A stretch of 64,000 nucleotides of DNA from Lineus longissimus (lineage: Eukaryota; Nemertea; Pilidiophora; Heteronemertea; Lineidae). This document shows positions 1 to 9,937 of this stretch, piece after piece. Both the position numbers and the translations under genes were made by a program. Positions within the stretch are counted from its first letter, which is position 1, and each line of letters opens with the position of its first letter. The DNA is taken from the NCBI RefSeq assembly GCF_910592395.1, contig NC_088308.1, positions 11,857,001 to 11,921,000 of the forward strand. Reading direction: 5' to 3'. The notes under the pieces were generated by a model. It searched no databases. It saw only the letters and a program-made list of their open reading frames with translations, and was not told the origin of the DNA.

Positions 1-1990
1 ATATTATCGCCATTTACGTTGTAACGTTATTTTGCATCTCCTGTCCATTAAAATATTTGGCGATAATTGCACGAACTCTCTGTCATCATTGTCAAGTCCA
101 TTGAGATAACCTGCTCCATGGTACCTTATAATCAAGTACACCTGCATATCTAGGACATCCTGCTTTATGGTAGGCTACCTCATTGTCATTTAGTATTGTG
201 TGAAGTCCACCTACCTATGTTTAGACGACATACAAGAACACGCTGATGTCTGTGTCATCATTGTGAAGTCTATAGATATAAAGTGCTATATGGTACCTTG
301 TTACCAAGTACACCTGCATATTTAAGGGTTGGCTATAGGCACTAGCATTTTGGCTAGAACTTGAAATCTTAGAGCAATTAAAACTCCTTCAAAATGAAGT
401 GAATGCTAATTTAAAAAATGGGATGCAGTTCTTTGTTTTCCAGGGAACTGCATCCCACCCCTAAAGTGGTATTCACTTCATTTTGAAGGAGTTCTAATTG
501 CTCTAAGATTTCGCGCTCTAGCCAAAATGGTGGTGCCTATGGTCAACCCTTAAGACATCCAACTTTATAGACTTGTAACCAAGTACACCAGCATATTTCG
601 GCCACTCTGTTGTATGGTACCTTGTGATCAAGTGTTGTTGCGTATTAGGTCACCCTCTTTTGTAACCTTGTGGTCAAGTACCCTTGTGTATTTAGGGCAC
701 GTATTACACCTGGGTATTGAGGTCGCACTGCTTTATGTTACTTTGTGATCAAGTACACCTGCCAAATTAGGATACCTCATTGTAAAGTCCACGTAATTGT
801 TTAGATTAGTACAGGCTGCTTTCTCTGTCATTGATGTCAAATCCATTGAGATAACCTGCTTAGGTACCTTGTGATCATGTACACCTACTTACTCAGGACA
901 CCCAGCGATAGTATGGTACCTTCTTTAATGGTACATGTACCTCATTGTAAAGTCCACCTTAAATTTAGAACACGCTCTCTGTCATTATTGTCAAGTGCTC
1001 TGAAATAACCTGATAGGCTAGGTACCTTCTGATCAAGCACACCTGCATATTTAGGACATCTTGCTTTATGTTACCTTTTAGTCAAGTACACATGCATAAT
1101 TTAGGACACCCTGGCTTATGGTACTGTGTAATCAAGTACACATTCATATTTAGGATACCCTGCTGAAAATGTTTTTTTTTGTGATCAAGTAGACCAGCAT
1201 ATTTAAGGTGCCCTGCTATATGGTACCTTGTAATCAAGTACACCTGTGTCCATGGTACCTCATTATTAAAGCCGCCTACATATTTAGGACAGTGGTGCTT
1301 TGTCACACCTCATTCAAAACCACCTAAATAAAAGACACAATGCTTTGTCAGACAGTAATTTCAAGACCACCAAAATATTTTGGACACCCTGCTCTGTCAG
1401 ACCTCATAGTCAAAACCACCTAGATATTTAGGACACCATGCTCTGTCAAACCTCACTGTCAAGTCCACCTAAATATTTAGGACACCCTGCTCTGACACTA
1501 GTGACAGACCTCATTGTCAAGAGCAACTAGATTTTCAGGGTAACTTGTGGTATCTTGTTATCAGGTACGCCTGCATAAGACACCCTGTTCCATGGTCATG
1601 GTCATGGTGGTGGTGTGGTTTAAAAAGTTTTACCTTAGAGGACACCCTCCTATATTTATTATTTACCTTGATACATAGGACACCCTCCTATATCATGTAT
1701 ATTGGTTACATGCATTACAGAAATAAGACAGTGCGACTGAATATTTGGGTGCCTTGCTGTCTTACCTTATAATCAAATCTATGTGGGTGTTTCGGATGCA
1801 ATCCTCTGTGATGTTGTCTTTAAGTCTACTTTGAATATTTAGGACATGGAGCTGCTCTATACTCGAGCATCTGGGCTACCTACAGTACATGTTTAAAAAA
1901 GTTGGCCTAGTCTATGTGATGAGACCTCATACTTTGACATTTTATAAGTAGTTATCAAGGTCACATTAAACTTACTAGATATTTAAGACA
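1..1990. repeat. Degenerate tandem repeat array (about 50-65 bp units)
   Basis: Dozens of imperfect copies of a unit reading roughly GGTACCTTGTGATCAAGTAC, then ACCTGCATATTTAGGACACC, then CTGCTTTATG follow one another, with variants such as CTCATTGTCAAGTCCACC. Spacing is irregular, so this is an old minisatellite or satellite rather than a fresh array. The short open frames inside it (for example around 1082-1306 and 1545-1772) are translations of the repeat and are not genes. Confidence 0.8.
322..553. mobile_element. Foldback MITE with TTAA target duplication
   Basis: A 224-bp segment (326-549) begins GGGTTGGCTATAGGCAC and ends with the near-perfect reverse complement (GTGCCTATGGTCAACCC). 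The arms run over 100 bp each and are roughly 85-90% alike, nearly meeting in the centre. TTAA stands on both sides (322-325 and 550-553). The surrounding tandem repeat continues across it, so the pre-insertion site would read ATATTTAAGACATCC, like neighbouring units. TTAA duplication is typical of piggyBac-type transposition. These termini differ from those of the piggyBac element at 39858, so that transposase is not an obvious partner. Confidence 0.8.
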
Positions 1991-2518
1991 CATTGCTCTA
2001 TGGTGTTTGTGGTTTTGGCAATTGCTTTCAGACCTCCAGCTGTTCGATCCGGCGGGCACAATGGCCCAAACTTTGGTTTATTCTGTCTTTTACTTGCAGG
2101 ATTGATTGCCAAGCAGAATTGAAATCTTGTCTTCGAGAGCTGTAAGGCAAATTGCACTTACAACTTCCAGCCGTGACGGAGGAAAGCGTGAGGCGTATTA
2201 CACTCACTGCTTCCAAGTGTGAGCTACACTACACTCACATTGGGCCAGCTTACAAGAACAGCAAAGCACGAGGCGTATTACACTCGTTGCTTCCAAAATC
2301 TCAATATATTATCAAAACCACAAAATCCACAAAAACCACCAAAACAAAGCCACAAAATCTTCAAAAACTGCTATACTAATGAACACTGCAAATTGAAACG
2401 AGCATTAACAGAAATTACAAATTGTGAAATAACCAAATTGAAATCAAAAGACAACGTTTTAAAAAGAATTACATAAATTACATAATTAAAATTTAAAGAC
2501 AATTTAAAATCTGTTAAG
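1991..2518. other. Non-coding DNA upstream of the Helentron ORFs
   Basis: No gene is seen. The segment GAGGCGTATTACACTC followed by TGCTTCCAA occurs twice, at 2190 and 2270, 80 bp apart. From 2290 to 2518 the strand is rich in AAACCACAAAA-like runs, which would suit an A-rich 5' leader. It probably contains the 5' end of the rolling-circle element, but no terminus could be fixed. Confidence 0.4.
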
Positions 2519-3922
2519 ATGGGTATTGATCTTGCACAATATCGATCTGCTATCGGCCAGTTCGCTTCAAAAGCATTGAGAACCAGTCCCTCATTTCACA
2601 GAAATCATTGTGGTTGTTATTATGCTTACAATTTGTGGCAACTTGATCGTTCTGAAATATCATGGATAACAAAGGGAGATGAAGATGACTTTAGATCTAT
2701 GTGGTATTTCAACTCACTCTGGCTGGTTATGATCCATATGCAGAATACAAAGAAGATCTTTCAAAAAAATCAGCAGCTAAATAACATCAATAATATCAAG
2801 GAATTAAATCAAGAAACTGAATCAGAGTCGAAATGGTTTGCAAGAATAGTCACTAATTATAAAACCAAGAAAAACCACAACATTTGTTATGAAATGGATA
2901 CCGGTACTGACGATAGTCGAACAAGTCTGTCACCTCATCCATCCATGAAAAGTAATTGCGTAACGTCGTTGTGGCATAACAAACATAAAGTCTTTAAATT
3001 GTCATTAGTATTATTGTGTGTTCTTGCTTTGGGATATGAAGTGTACACATCCAATGTTCTGAAATTGAGTAATGATGTTGAAACAAATCCTGGCCCAGTT
3101 GATCACTCTGAGGGTTATCTTTTAAGAAAAGTTGTCCAAGGTTCATATCACCAAGGCCATGAACGATACTCTGACATTTCCTTGGGCAGACAGTGTGTTA
3201 CAAATGCTGCATCTTCTCTTTTATATTCTCTCATTATTTCACCAGCACATTGGCAATCACAAGATCTTGATGATATTTTAAATGAAGGAGATTCTTGGTA
3301 CAGGGAAATCAAGTTGACCAAACCATCCTTAAATTACTTGGCTGTTGATGAACTACCTGCTTACCATTCATGTTTTAATGAACATTTCAGAATACAACCT
3401 GTTGGTGTGTCATACAATTATTCATTTAATTCTGGTGCAAATTCCGAAGCTTTCTCAGCAGAACAATTCCTTGCCAACATGTCATCAGAATATGGTGCTA
3501 TTGTGGTAGTGGCATCTCAAGCCCTTGCTGTTGTTTGTGTTGATGAGAGATATTATTTATTTGATTCACATAGTAGAGATAAATTTGGTAAGCCATCACC
3601 GGATGGATTTTCAGTTTTACTTTCATTTACAGATTTAGAACAATTAGGTGCCTATTTAAAACAGCACATTGCTAATTTTAATGATTTAAGCATATTCGAA
3701 GCAACATTTTTCAAAATACAGATTGTCTCAAAAAGAACATTCAAACGCAACATTGAAAAGTTACCAACATCAGAATCGGCAACAAATAAATTAATGGACA
3801 ATTACTTTAATGATCAGTCTAAACAAGAAAAACGAAAACATGATAAAAAATTGTACATGCAGTGCAGAAGAAGCATGGAAACATTTCGCAAAAATGAGCA
3901 AGAACAACAAAAGCAGTTTTAA
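2519..3922 (+). CDS. Helentron polyprotein part 1: leader, 2A motif, tegument-type cysteine protease
   Basis: This 467-residue frame starts at an ATG in a purine-rich context. Residues about 160-176 are hydrophobic (LSLVLLCVLALGYEVY). They are followed by DVETNPGP at residues 186-193 (3074-3097), a full match to the 2A ribosome-skipping consensus, so the chain is expected to break between the last Gly and Pro. The downstream product resembles the herpesvirus-tegument type deubiquitinase fold (peptidase C76-like): GRQC with the putative nucleophile Cys226, then DILNEGDSWY, and a D-S-H motif at 349-351 that can supply Asp and His. A Lys/Gln-rich tail ends in a TAA at 3920-3922. After that TAA the same frame stays open into the helicase ORF, so this is probably the N-terminal part of one large transposon polyprotein. 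Such protease domains (OTU, tegument-like) are known companions of Helitron proteins. The protease call is moderately sure and the 2A motif is very sure. Confidence 0.75.
   Translation: MGIDLAQYRSAIGQFASKALRTSPSFHRNHCGCYYAYNLWQLDRSEISWITKGDEDDFRSMWYFNSLWLVMIHMQNTKKIFQKNQQLNNINNIKELNQETESESKWFARIVTNYKTKKNHNICYEMDTGTDDSRTSLSPHPSMKSNCVTSLWHNKHKVFKLSLVLLCVLALGYEVYTSNVLKLSNDVETNPGPVDHSEGYLLRKVVQGSYHQGHERYSDISLGRQCVTNAASSLLYSLIISPAHWQSQDLDDILNEGDSWYREIKLTKPSLNYLAVDELPAYHSCFNEHFRIQPVGVSYNYSFNSGANSEAFSAEQFLANMSSEYGAIVVVASQALAVVCVDERYYLFDSHSRDKFGKPSPDGFSVLLSFTDLEQLGAYLKQHIANFNDLSIFEATFFKIQIVSKRTFKRNIEKLPTSESATNKLMDNYFNDQSKQEKRKHDKKLYMQCRRSMETFRKNEQEQQKQF
3074..3097 (+). promoter_or_regulatory. 2A-like ribosome-skipping motif (DVETNPGP)
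   Basis: The codons GAT GTT GAA ACA AAT CCT GGC CCA give the canonical D-V-E-T-N-P-G-P. By the established 2A mechanism the ribosome would release the upstream chain after Gly and resume at Pro. The segment just upstream is hydrophobic and could act as a signal or membrane sequence in chains that fail to skip. Similar 2A motifs are known in invertebrate non-LTR retrotransposons. Confidence 0.85.
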
Positions 3923-6900
3923 AAAAAAGCGAGATTTGATGAAACTACACGAAAAAAAATTTTACAAATTGAAAAGACATCAAAGCAGAAAGCCAGACTA
4001 AATGATTCAAAAAGACAGAATGTTCAAGAAATTGAAAAAAGATCAAAGCAAAAAGCCAGACTAGATGATTCAAAAAGACAGAAAGTCCAAGAAATTGAAA
4101 AAAAATCAAAGCAAAAAGCCAGACTAGATGTTTCAAAAAGAGAGAAAGTTCAAGAAATTGAAAAAAGATCAAAGCACAGAGCCAGGCAAAATGATTTGAA
4201 AAAACAAAATGTTAAAATAATAGAAAAAAGATCAAAGCAGAAAGCCAAACAAGATGATTGTAAAAGAAAACATGTTCAAGAACTTGAGAAAAGATTAAAG
4301 CAAAGAGCTAGGCGCGATGGACCTAAAAGAATGCATGTTCAAAACATTGAGAAAATATTGAAGCAAAAGGCACGACTTGATCAATCTAAAAAAGTTCATG
4401 AAAATGAGAGAGAGATGCTTCGAAAAAAGAGAAAGCGTGGAGATCCTTCTTACAGAAAAACAGAAAGTTTACAAAAACGGACCAGGTACATGGAAAAGAA
4501 ATGTAATAAACAAACAGACCAAACCCTACCAACTTGTCCTACATGCAATATAACTGAATTGAGCAGTGAAATGTCTTCATATCAAAAGAAGAAATACGGT
4601 GTAACATTAAAAGAAAATATTGATTTATTTCTTAACTTAACTGCCGAGGGTCCTATTTATATCTGCACCTGCTGTCACCAAACGTGGTTTAGGCATTCGG
4701 TAAAGTCCTCTGAATCCTGGCCTAAGCTTTTTGACTCTGATTTTGTTAAAAGTCTTTTGACAGAAAAAACATCTGTGGATGGCAAACGATGGCTTTGTAA
4801 TACATGTGTAGATTCTTTAAAATCTGGTAAAGTCCCAAAACTGGCTGTTGCCAATGGAATGAAATTTCCAGCAACACCACCTGAATTACTTGATTTATAC
4901 CAACTTGAAGAGCGTTTGATTGCTTTGAGAATACCATTTATGCAAATACGGCAGTTACCAAGAGGCTCACAATTATCTATGAAAGGATCTGTAGTCAATG
5001 TACCTACAGATGTTGAAAATACAGTCAATTCACTTCCAAGAACACTTGATAAAACATGCACAATTCCGATAAAATTGAAACGAAAGCTATCCTATACGCA
5101 TGCAGTGATTACACAGAATGTACGTCCTGCTGTTATCATAAGCGCCCTGTATTATTTGATGAACAATAGTGAATTATATAAGAATGCCAATTTGACAGTG
5201 AATGATGGGTGGCTTCAAAGTTTCCCTGCTGAACTTGTGGAAGAGGAAACTCCCATTTGCGAGGCAAATATTAATAATCCAAACAATGCGAGTAGTGTTG
5301 ACACTCTTGTAAAAGAATTCGAAGAAGCCGAACAATTTAATCCTGATGATCATTTTGAAGAAATTCAGGACGATACGCCAGGCAATCTTGATACTTTACT
5401 AGATGAACCTGAAATATCTAACTCTTATGTATATTCATTTGCACCAGGTGAAAATCAGAGACCACTTGGCCTGTTCCAAGATAAAGATTCTGAATATCTC
5501 TGCTTTCCATCTATATTTATTGGCCAGAGACGCCCAGATAATGAAGAACGTAGAGTTCCTGTTCATTATAGTGACATATGTAAATGGGAACTGAGAGCTG
5601 CAGATAGAAGAGTGGCTAAATCAGTGCCAAATCTTTTCTACAAAATGAAAAAACTGCAAATCAAACAAATTTCAGATAAAGTTCAGCTGGCTATGCGACG
5701 ATGTAAAACACAAGGTAAAACATATCACGCTAGTGATTTACTGAATGCTACTGTTGTAAATGAAATTACCAGATTAGATGAAGGATACCGAATCTTCAGA
5801 ACTATAAGAAGTTCACCACCATATTTTGAAGCTAAAAAAAAGGAACTCTTTGCAATGATAAGACAATTGGGTTTGCCCACTTGGTTTATTTCACTATCTG
5901 CTGCTGAAACAAGATGGATCGACCTTCTTCGTACTCTGGGGAATTTGTTGGATAACAAAACCTATTCAGATGATGAAATACTTGATTTCAATTGGACCAA
6001 AAAATGCGACTTGATTAAATCAGATCCTGTTACTTGTGTGAGATTCTTTGATCATAGAATCCATACTTTTCTTCACACTGTATTGTTAAGTCCTCATAAT
6101 CCCATTGGCAAAGTAACAGATTACTTCTACCGTGTAGAAATGCAACAAAGAGGAAGCCCACACATTCATATGCTAATGTGGATTGCAAATGCACCGCAAT
6201 TTGATATAGACTCTGATGAAGATCTAGTCAAATTTATAGACCAATACGTAACATGTTCACTTTCTCATACATCTGACTTGGCCTTCATTCAACTCCAACT
6301 ACATAAGCACAGTATGACATGTCGAAAAAACGGGAAAGCAATTTGTCGTTTCAACTTTCCTCTGCCACCAATGCCTGCCACAAAAATCTTGCGCCCATTT
6401 GAAATAGAACCAGAGGACATTGCTAAACACAAAGCAAATTACACCAAAATAACTGCTGAATTAAACGCAATGGGAGATGGTTCAGATATATCCTTCAATG
6501 AATTTCTAGATAAATTAGAATTATCTGAAGATGAATATTATTCTGCTCTCAGGACATCAATCAGTGGACCTAAAGTCTTTTTGAAACGAGAGCCATCAGA
6601 AATCCGAGTAAATGCCTACATGAAATCATTGGTAAATGTTTGGAAAGCCAATCATGATATCCAGTTTGTTTTGGATGCATTTGCTTGTGCAACATATATT
6701 GTATCCTATGTCAGCAAATCAGCTCGTGGTATGAGTTATTTATTACACAATGCTTGTACAGAAGCAAGAAATGGAAACGACAATTTACGCCAGCAAGTTC
6801 GACAAATTGGAAACAAATTTCTGAATGCATGTGAAATATCAGCTCAAGAATCTGCTTATCTGGTGATGCAGTTACCCCTAACTAAAGCAACACGTGATGT

Positions 6901-9900
6901 TATATTCCTTCCAACAGCACCACCTGATGATCGTACTTTTTTAATCAAGAGTACTGCTGAATTAGAAAAACTTCCTCCAAATTCAACTGATATCAAAGTC
7001 GGTAATATAATATCAAGATATAGTACTCGACCAAAACAGTTGGAAAGTTGGTGTTTAGCAGATTATGCTTCAAAACTCAATATCACTTATCCGAAACAAA
7101 ATAATGACCCATTCAAAGATAATTTAGACGATGTTAATGAAGACTTTATTTTAAACCTTGACACTGAAAATATGCAAGCTGATAATGATGAAAATGAAGT
7201 AAACTTCACTACAAACAGTGGTGTAGTCTATAAATTGAAAAAGAACCCAAAAGTCATTAGATATGTGCGATACAATGTAAACACTGATCCTGAAAACTGT
7301 TACCGAGAAAGAATTCTTCTTTTCTTGCCATGGAGAAATGAAACATCAGATTTACTTGGTGGCCATAGTACACATTATGCCCATTATAATGCCAAGAAAT
7401 CCATAATCGATATCAAAAGAAAGCAATATGAACACATGGCTGACATCCTTGATGAAGCTGCAAAAAGAGCTGAAACTGAATCACAATCGTTTGATGGCAT
7501 TGCCCCAGGCAACATGCACACAGAAGCTGAAGATGCTGATCAAACAGTTCATGATTGTCCAGAATTAGCTTTCTTCAATCCTGCAAACAGTGAGCAAATA
7601 AGAACCTATGACATAGGGGTTGACATTGGACTCCATCCTCAAAAAGGATCACACCATTTTGATAAACTACCAGGTAGAATATCTGACGAAGAATACCACC
7701 AACTGGTGAGAGATTTAAATACGAAACAGCGTGACATCTTCAAACATGTGTTGAAACATATCAAAACGTCATCTAACATGTCTAAGCCATTACACTTATT
7801 TGTCACAGGTGGTGCTGGTGTAGGCAAAAGTGTTACTATTAAAGCTATTCATCAAAGTCTACTCCGTTGTTTGTCTACGAATGCAGGTGATGACCCTGAA
7901 CATTGTCGTATTCTACTAACTGCTCCAACTGGAACAGCGGCATACAATATTCGTGGCACCACCCTGCACACAGCTTTCCATATTTTACCAAACCAAGGCT
8001 TAAAGTACACTAAATTACCAAATAATCTAAGTGAAAAATACATAACATACTACAGAAATCTCTCTGTTCTCATCATTGATGAAATTAGTATGGTCGGACG
8101 CAATATGTTCCAATTTCTATCTCTTCGATTACAAGAACTAAAAGGTAATAAAGAGCCATTTGGTGGCATTCATGTCATTACTTTCGGAGATCTGTACCAA
8201 CTACAACCAGTTATGGACAAGTGGATTTTCTCAGATCCAGCCAAAAGAGAAAAGGTTGATTATAGAAATTTAGCAACCAATTTGTGGACTGGTGAACAAT
8301 TCGATACTAATAATGATAATGAATCAAACCAGACCTATTCTAATAAGGCTGAAAATGAAAATGAATGCCATTTCGAGATGTTTGAACTAACCGAAATTAT
8401 GCGCCAAAAAGATGACATGGATTTTGCACAACTGCTCAATCGTTTAAGAGAAGGCAAACACACAAAAGATGACATTGAAACATTAAACTCGAGAGTAATT
8501 TCCAAAGATGATCCTAATTATCCTAAAAATGCATTACACTTGTACTGTACAAGAGCTAATGTATCAACACACAACCAATTTGTCTTTGATCACATATCGT
8601 CTGAAAAAATCATTGTCAAACCCGTTGACACAGTAATAAGTGATTTTAGTGATCAAGTCAAACAAACCATTATTGAACGTATTCCTGATGACCCTTCTGT
8701 AACAGCTGGCCTAGTGAATGAACTCTCTGTAGCAGTTGGCCTGCCTTACATGATCACATGTAATGTAAATATAAGTGATGGGTTGACTAATGGAACCATG
8801 TGTGAAATGAAAAGAATCCAATATATGAATAATTTTGAGCGACCTGCAATTCTTTGGGTATTGTTTCAAGATCCAGAAGTTGGAAAAACTATACGATCTA
8901 CTTACAAATCATTCTTTTCAACTGATACCCCTAAAGACTGGACTCCCATTTTCGCAGTAAAACGCACATTTTACCGTGGCAAGAGTTTCACACCGGTTAC
9001 AAGGACTCAGTTTCCATTAACAATTGGAGCCTCAAAAACTATCTGGAAAGCACAAGGTTATTCCCTAAAAGAAGTCGTTGTCGACATGACTTCACATAGA
9101 AAAATCAACCACGTACACTATGTTGCATTGAGCAGAGTTACAAATATCAATGGCTTATTCATTTTGAATTTACAAGAAGACAAAATAGGTACTGACTCGG
9201 TTGTTACTGAAGAAATGGATAGACTTAGAAACAAATCTCACTTGAACTTCAATTACACCATACCAACAGTACTTGAACAAGACTATCTGAAATTAATATT
9301 CCACAATACAAGATCCTTAAATCTTCATATGAATGATATATCTGCTGATCACCATATGATGGCGGCAGACATACTACTTATAGCAGAATCTCGTCTTGTT
9401 GCCACAGACACCAATGATTCCTTTGACATCCCAAACTTTCATCTGTTTCGAAATGATCAACTTAATACAACTACTGCAAGAAGACCACCACATGGTTTGG
9501 CTATATATATATCGGCTCCTCTTTCTCAGTTCTGTACAGTTCAACATGTATCAACTCCAAACTTCGAAGCCACCTGCATTTCTTTGTCAAAATCCATGCT
9601 CTTCCTCCAAATCATCTGCTTGTACAAGTCGCCTTCGTGTTCACTTACAGAATTGTGTGCAAAGCTTCAAACAATTGCATCAGAAATAGATCTTACAAAA
9701 CCTTTACTTGTGGTTGGTGATTTCAACTTCGACATTTGGAATGGCAAAAATAAATCACATTTACAAAAAGTATCTAAAATATTAGAATGTGAACAATTCA
9801 TCAACGAAATTACAACTGATTATGATTCACAGATTGACATGGTCTTTTACAATCGAACCAATCTTATTACATCAACAATAGAATCAACATGGTCAGACCA

Positions 9901-9937
9901 TAAAATAGTACTAATAGGCCTTCCAAATAGTCAATAG
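3923..9937 (+). CDS. Helentron polyprotein part 2: zinc region, HUH Rep, PIF1-like helicase, AP-endonuclease domain
   Basis: The frame is open from just after the TAA at 3920-3922. The first in-frame ATG is near 4331, so translation needs readthrough, a downstream start, or a stop that is a recent mutation. Residue positions below count from 4196. After the basic repeats come Cys clusters (CPTCN, CTCCHQTW, CNTC; about 115-205) like the Helitron-associated DUF6570 region. The Rep relaxase shows HIH in GSPHIHMLMW near 655 and the paired tyrosines YIVSYVSK near 833. The helicase has Walker A GGAGVGKS near 1205, Walker B IIDEIS near 1292 and late motifs WKAQGYS and VALSRV. The C-terminus (about 1700-1913) is an endonuclease/exonuclease/phosphatase fold with GDFNFD and SDHK. 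Rep plus helicase plus endonuclease is the Helentron (Helitron2) layout. All catalytic motifs are present and there is no other internal stop. Confidence 0.92.
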   Translation, partial: KKARFDETTRKKILQIEKTSKQKARLNDSKRQNVQEIEKRSKQKARLDDSKRQKVQEIEKKSKQKARLDVSKREKVQEIEKRSKHRARQNDLKKQNVKIIEKRSKQKAKQDDCKRKHVQELEKRLKQRARRDGPKRMHVQNIEKILKQKARLDQSKKVHENEREMLRKKRKRGDPSYRKTESLQKRTRYMEKKCNKQTDQTLPTCPTCNITELSSEMSSYQKKKYGVTLKENIDLFLNLTAEGPIYICTCCHQTWFRHSVKSSESWPKLFDSDFVKSLLTEKTSVDGKRWLCNTCVDSLKSGKVPKLAVANGMKFPATPPELLDLYQLEERLIALRIPFMQIRQLPRGSQLSMKGSVVNVPTDVENTVNSLPRTLDKTCTIPIKLKRKLSYTHAVITQNVRPAVIISALYYLMNNSELYKNANLTVNDGWLQSFPAELVEEETPICEANINNPNNASSVDTLVKEFEEAEQFNPDDHFEEIQDDTPGNLDTLLDEPEISNSYVYSFAPGENQRPLGLFQDKDSEYLCFPSIFIGQRRPDNEERRVPVHYSDICKWELRAADRRVAKSVPNLFYKMKKLQIKQISDKVQLAMRRCKTQGKTYHASDLLNATVVNEITRLDEGYRIFRTIRSSPPYFEAKKKELFAMIRQLGLPTWFISLSAAETRWIDLLRTLGNLLDNKTYSDDEILDFNWTKKCDLIKSDPVTCVRFFDHRIHTFLHTVLLSPHNPIGKVTDYFYRVEMQQRGSPHIHMLMWIANAPQFDIDSDEDLVKFIDQYVTCSLSHTSDLAFIQLQLHKHSMTCRKNGKAICRFNFPLPPMPATKILRPFEIEPEDIAKHKANYTKITAELNAMGDGSDISFNEFLDKLELSEDEYYSALRTSISGPKVFLKREPSEIRVNAYMKSLVNVWKANHDIQFVLDAFACATYIVSYVSKSARGMSYLLHNACTEARNGNDNLRQQVRQIGNKFLNACEISAQESAYLVMQLPLTKATRDVIFLPTAPPDDRTFLIKSTAELEKLPPNSTDIKVGNIISRYSTRPKQLESWCLADYASKLNITYPKQNNDPFKDNLDDVNEDFILNLDTENMQADNDENEVNFTTNSGVVYKLKKNPKVIRYVRYNVNTDPENCYRERILLFLPWRNETSDLLGGHSTHYAHYNAKKSIIDIKRKQYEHMADILDEAAKRAETESQSFDGIAPGNMHTEAEDADQTVHDCPELAFFNPANSEQIRTYDIGVDIGLHPQKGSHHFDKLPGRISDEEYHQLVRDLNTKQRDIFKHVLKHIKTSSNMSKPLHLFVTGGAGVGKSVTIKAIHQSLLRCLSTNAGDDPEHCRILLTAPTGTAAYNIRGTTLHTAFHILPNQGLKYTKLPNNLSEKYITYYRNLSVLIIDEISMVGRNMFQFLSLRLQELKGNKEPFGGIHVITFGDLYQLQPVMDKWIFSDPAKREKVDYRNLATNLWTGEQFDTNNDNESNQTYSNKAENENECHFEMFELTEIMRQKDDMDFAQLLNRLREGKHTKDDIETLNSRVISKDDPNYPKNALHLYCTRANVSTHNQFVFDHISSEKIIVKPVDTVISDFSDQVKQTIIERIPDDPSVTAGLVNELSVAVGLPYMITCNVNISDGLTNGTMCEMKRIQYMNNFERPAILWVLFQDPEVGKTIRSTYKSFFSTDTPKDWTPIFAVKRTFYRGKSFTPVTRTQFPLTIGASKTIWKAQGYSLKEVVVDMTSHRKINHVHYVALSRVTNINGLFILNLQEDKIGTDSVVTEEMDRLRNKSHLNFNYTIPTVLEQDYLKLIFHNTRSLNLHMNDISADHHMMAADILLIAESRLVATDTNDSFDIPNFHLFRNDQLNTTTARRPPHGLAIYISAPLSQFCTVQHVSTPNFEATCISLSKSMLFLQIICLYKSPSCSLTELCAKLQTIASEIDLTKPLLVVGDFNFDIWNGKNKSHLQKVSKILECEQFINEITTDYDSQIDMVFYNRTNLITSTIESTWSDHKIVLIGLPNSQ
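3965..4405 (+). repeat. Seven in-frame 63-bp repeats (21-residue basic helix)
   Basis: The Ile/Leu-Glu-Lys core recurs at exact 63-bp steps: 3968, 4031, 4094, 4157, 4220, 4283 and 4346. Each unit encodes a variant of VQEIEKRSKQKARLDDSKR, a very basic segment likely to form a coiled or single helix. The unit length keeps the frame, and later copies are more diverged than the middle ones, so the array grew from the middle. It sits immediately after the in-frame TAA. Confidence 0.9.

Noticed and set aside
4675-5061. Minus-strand frames within the Helentron ORF
   Set aside because: They are shadows of the long sense frame, without domains.
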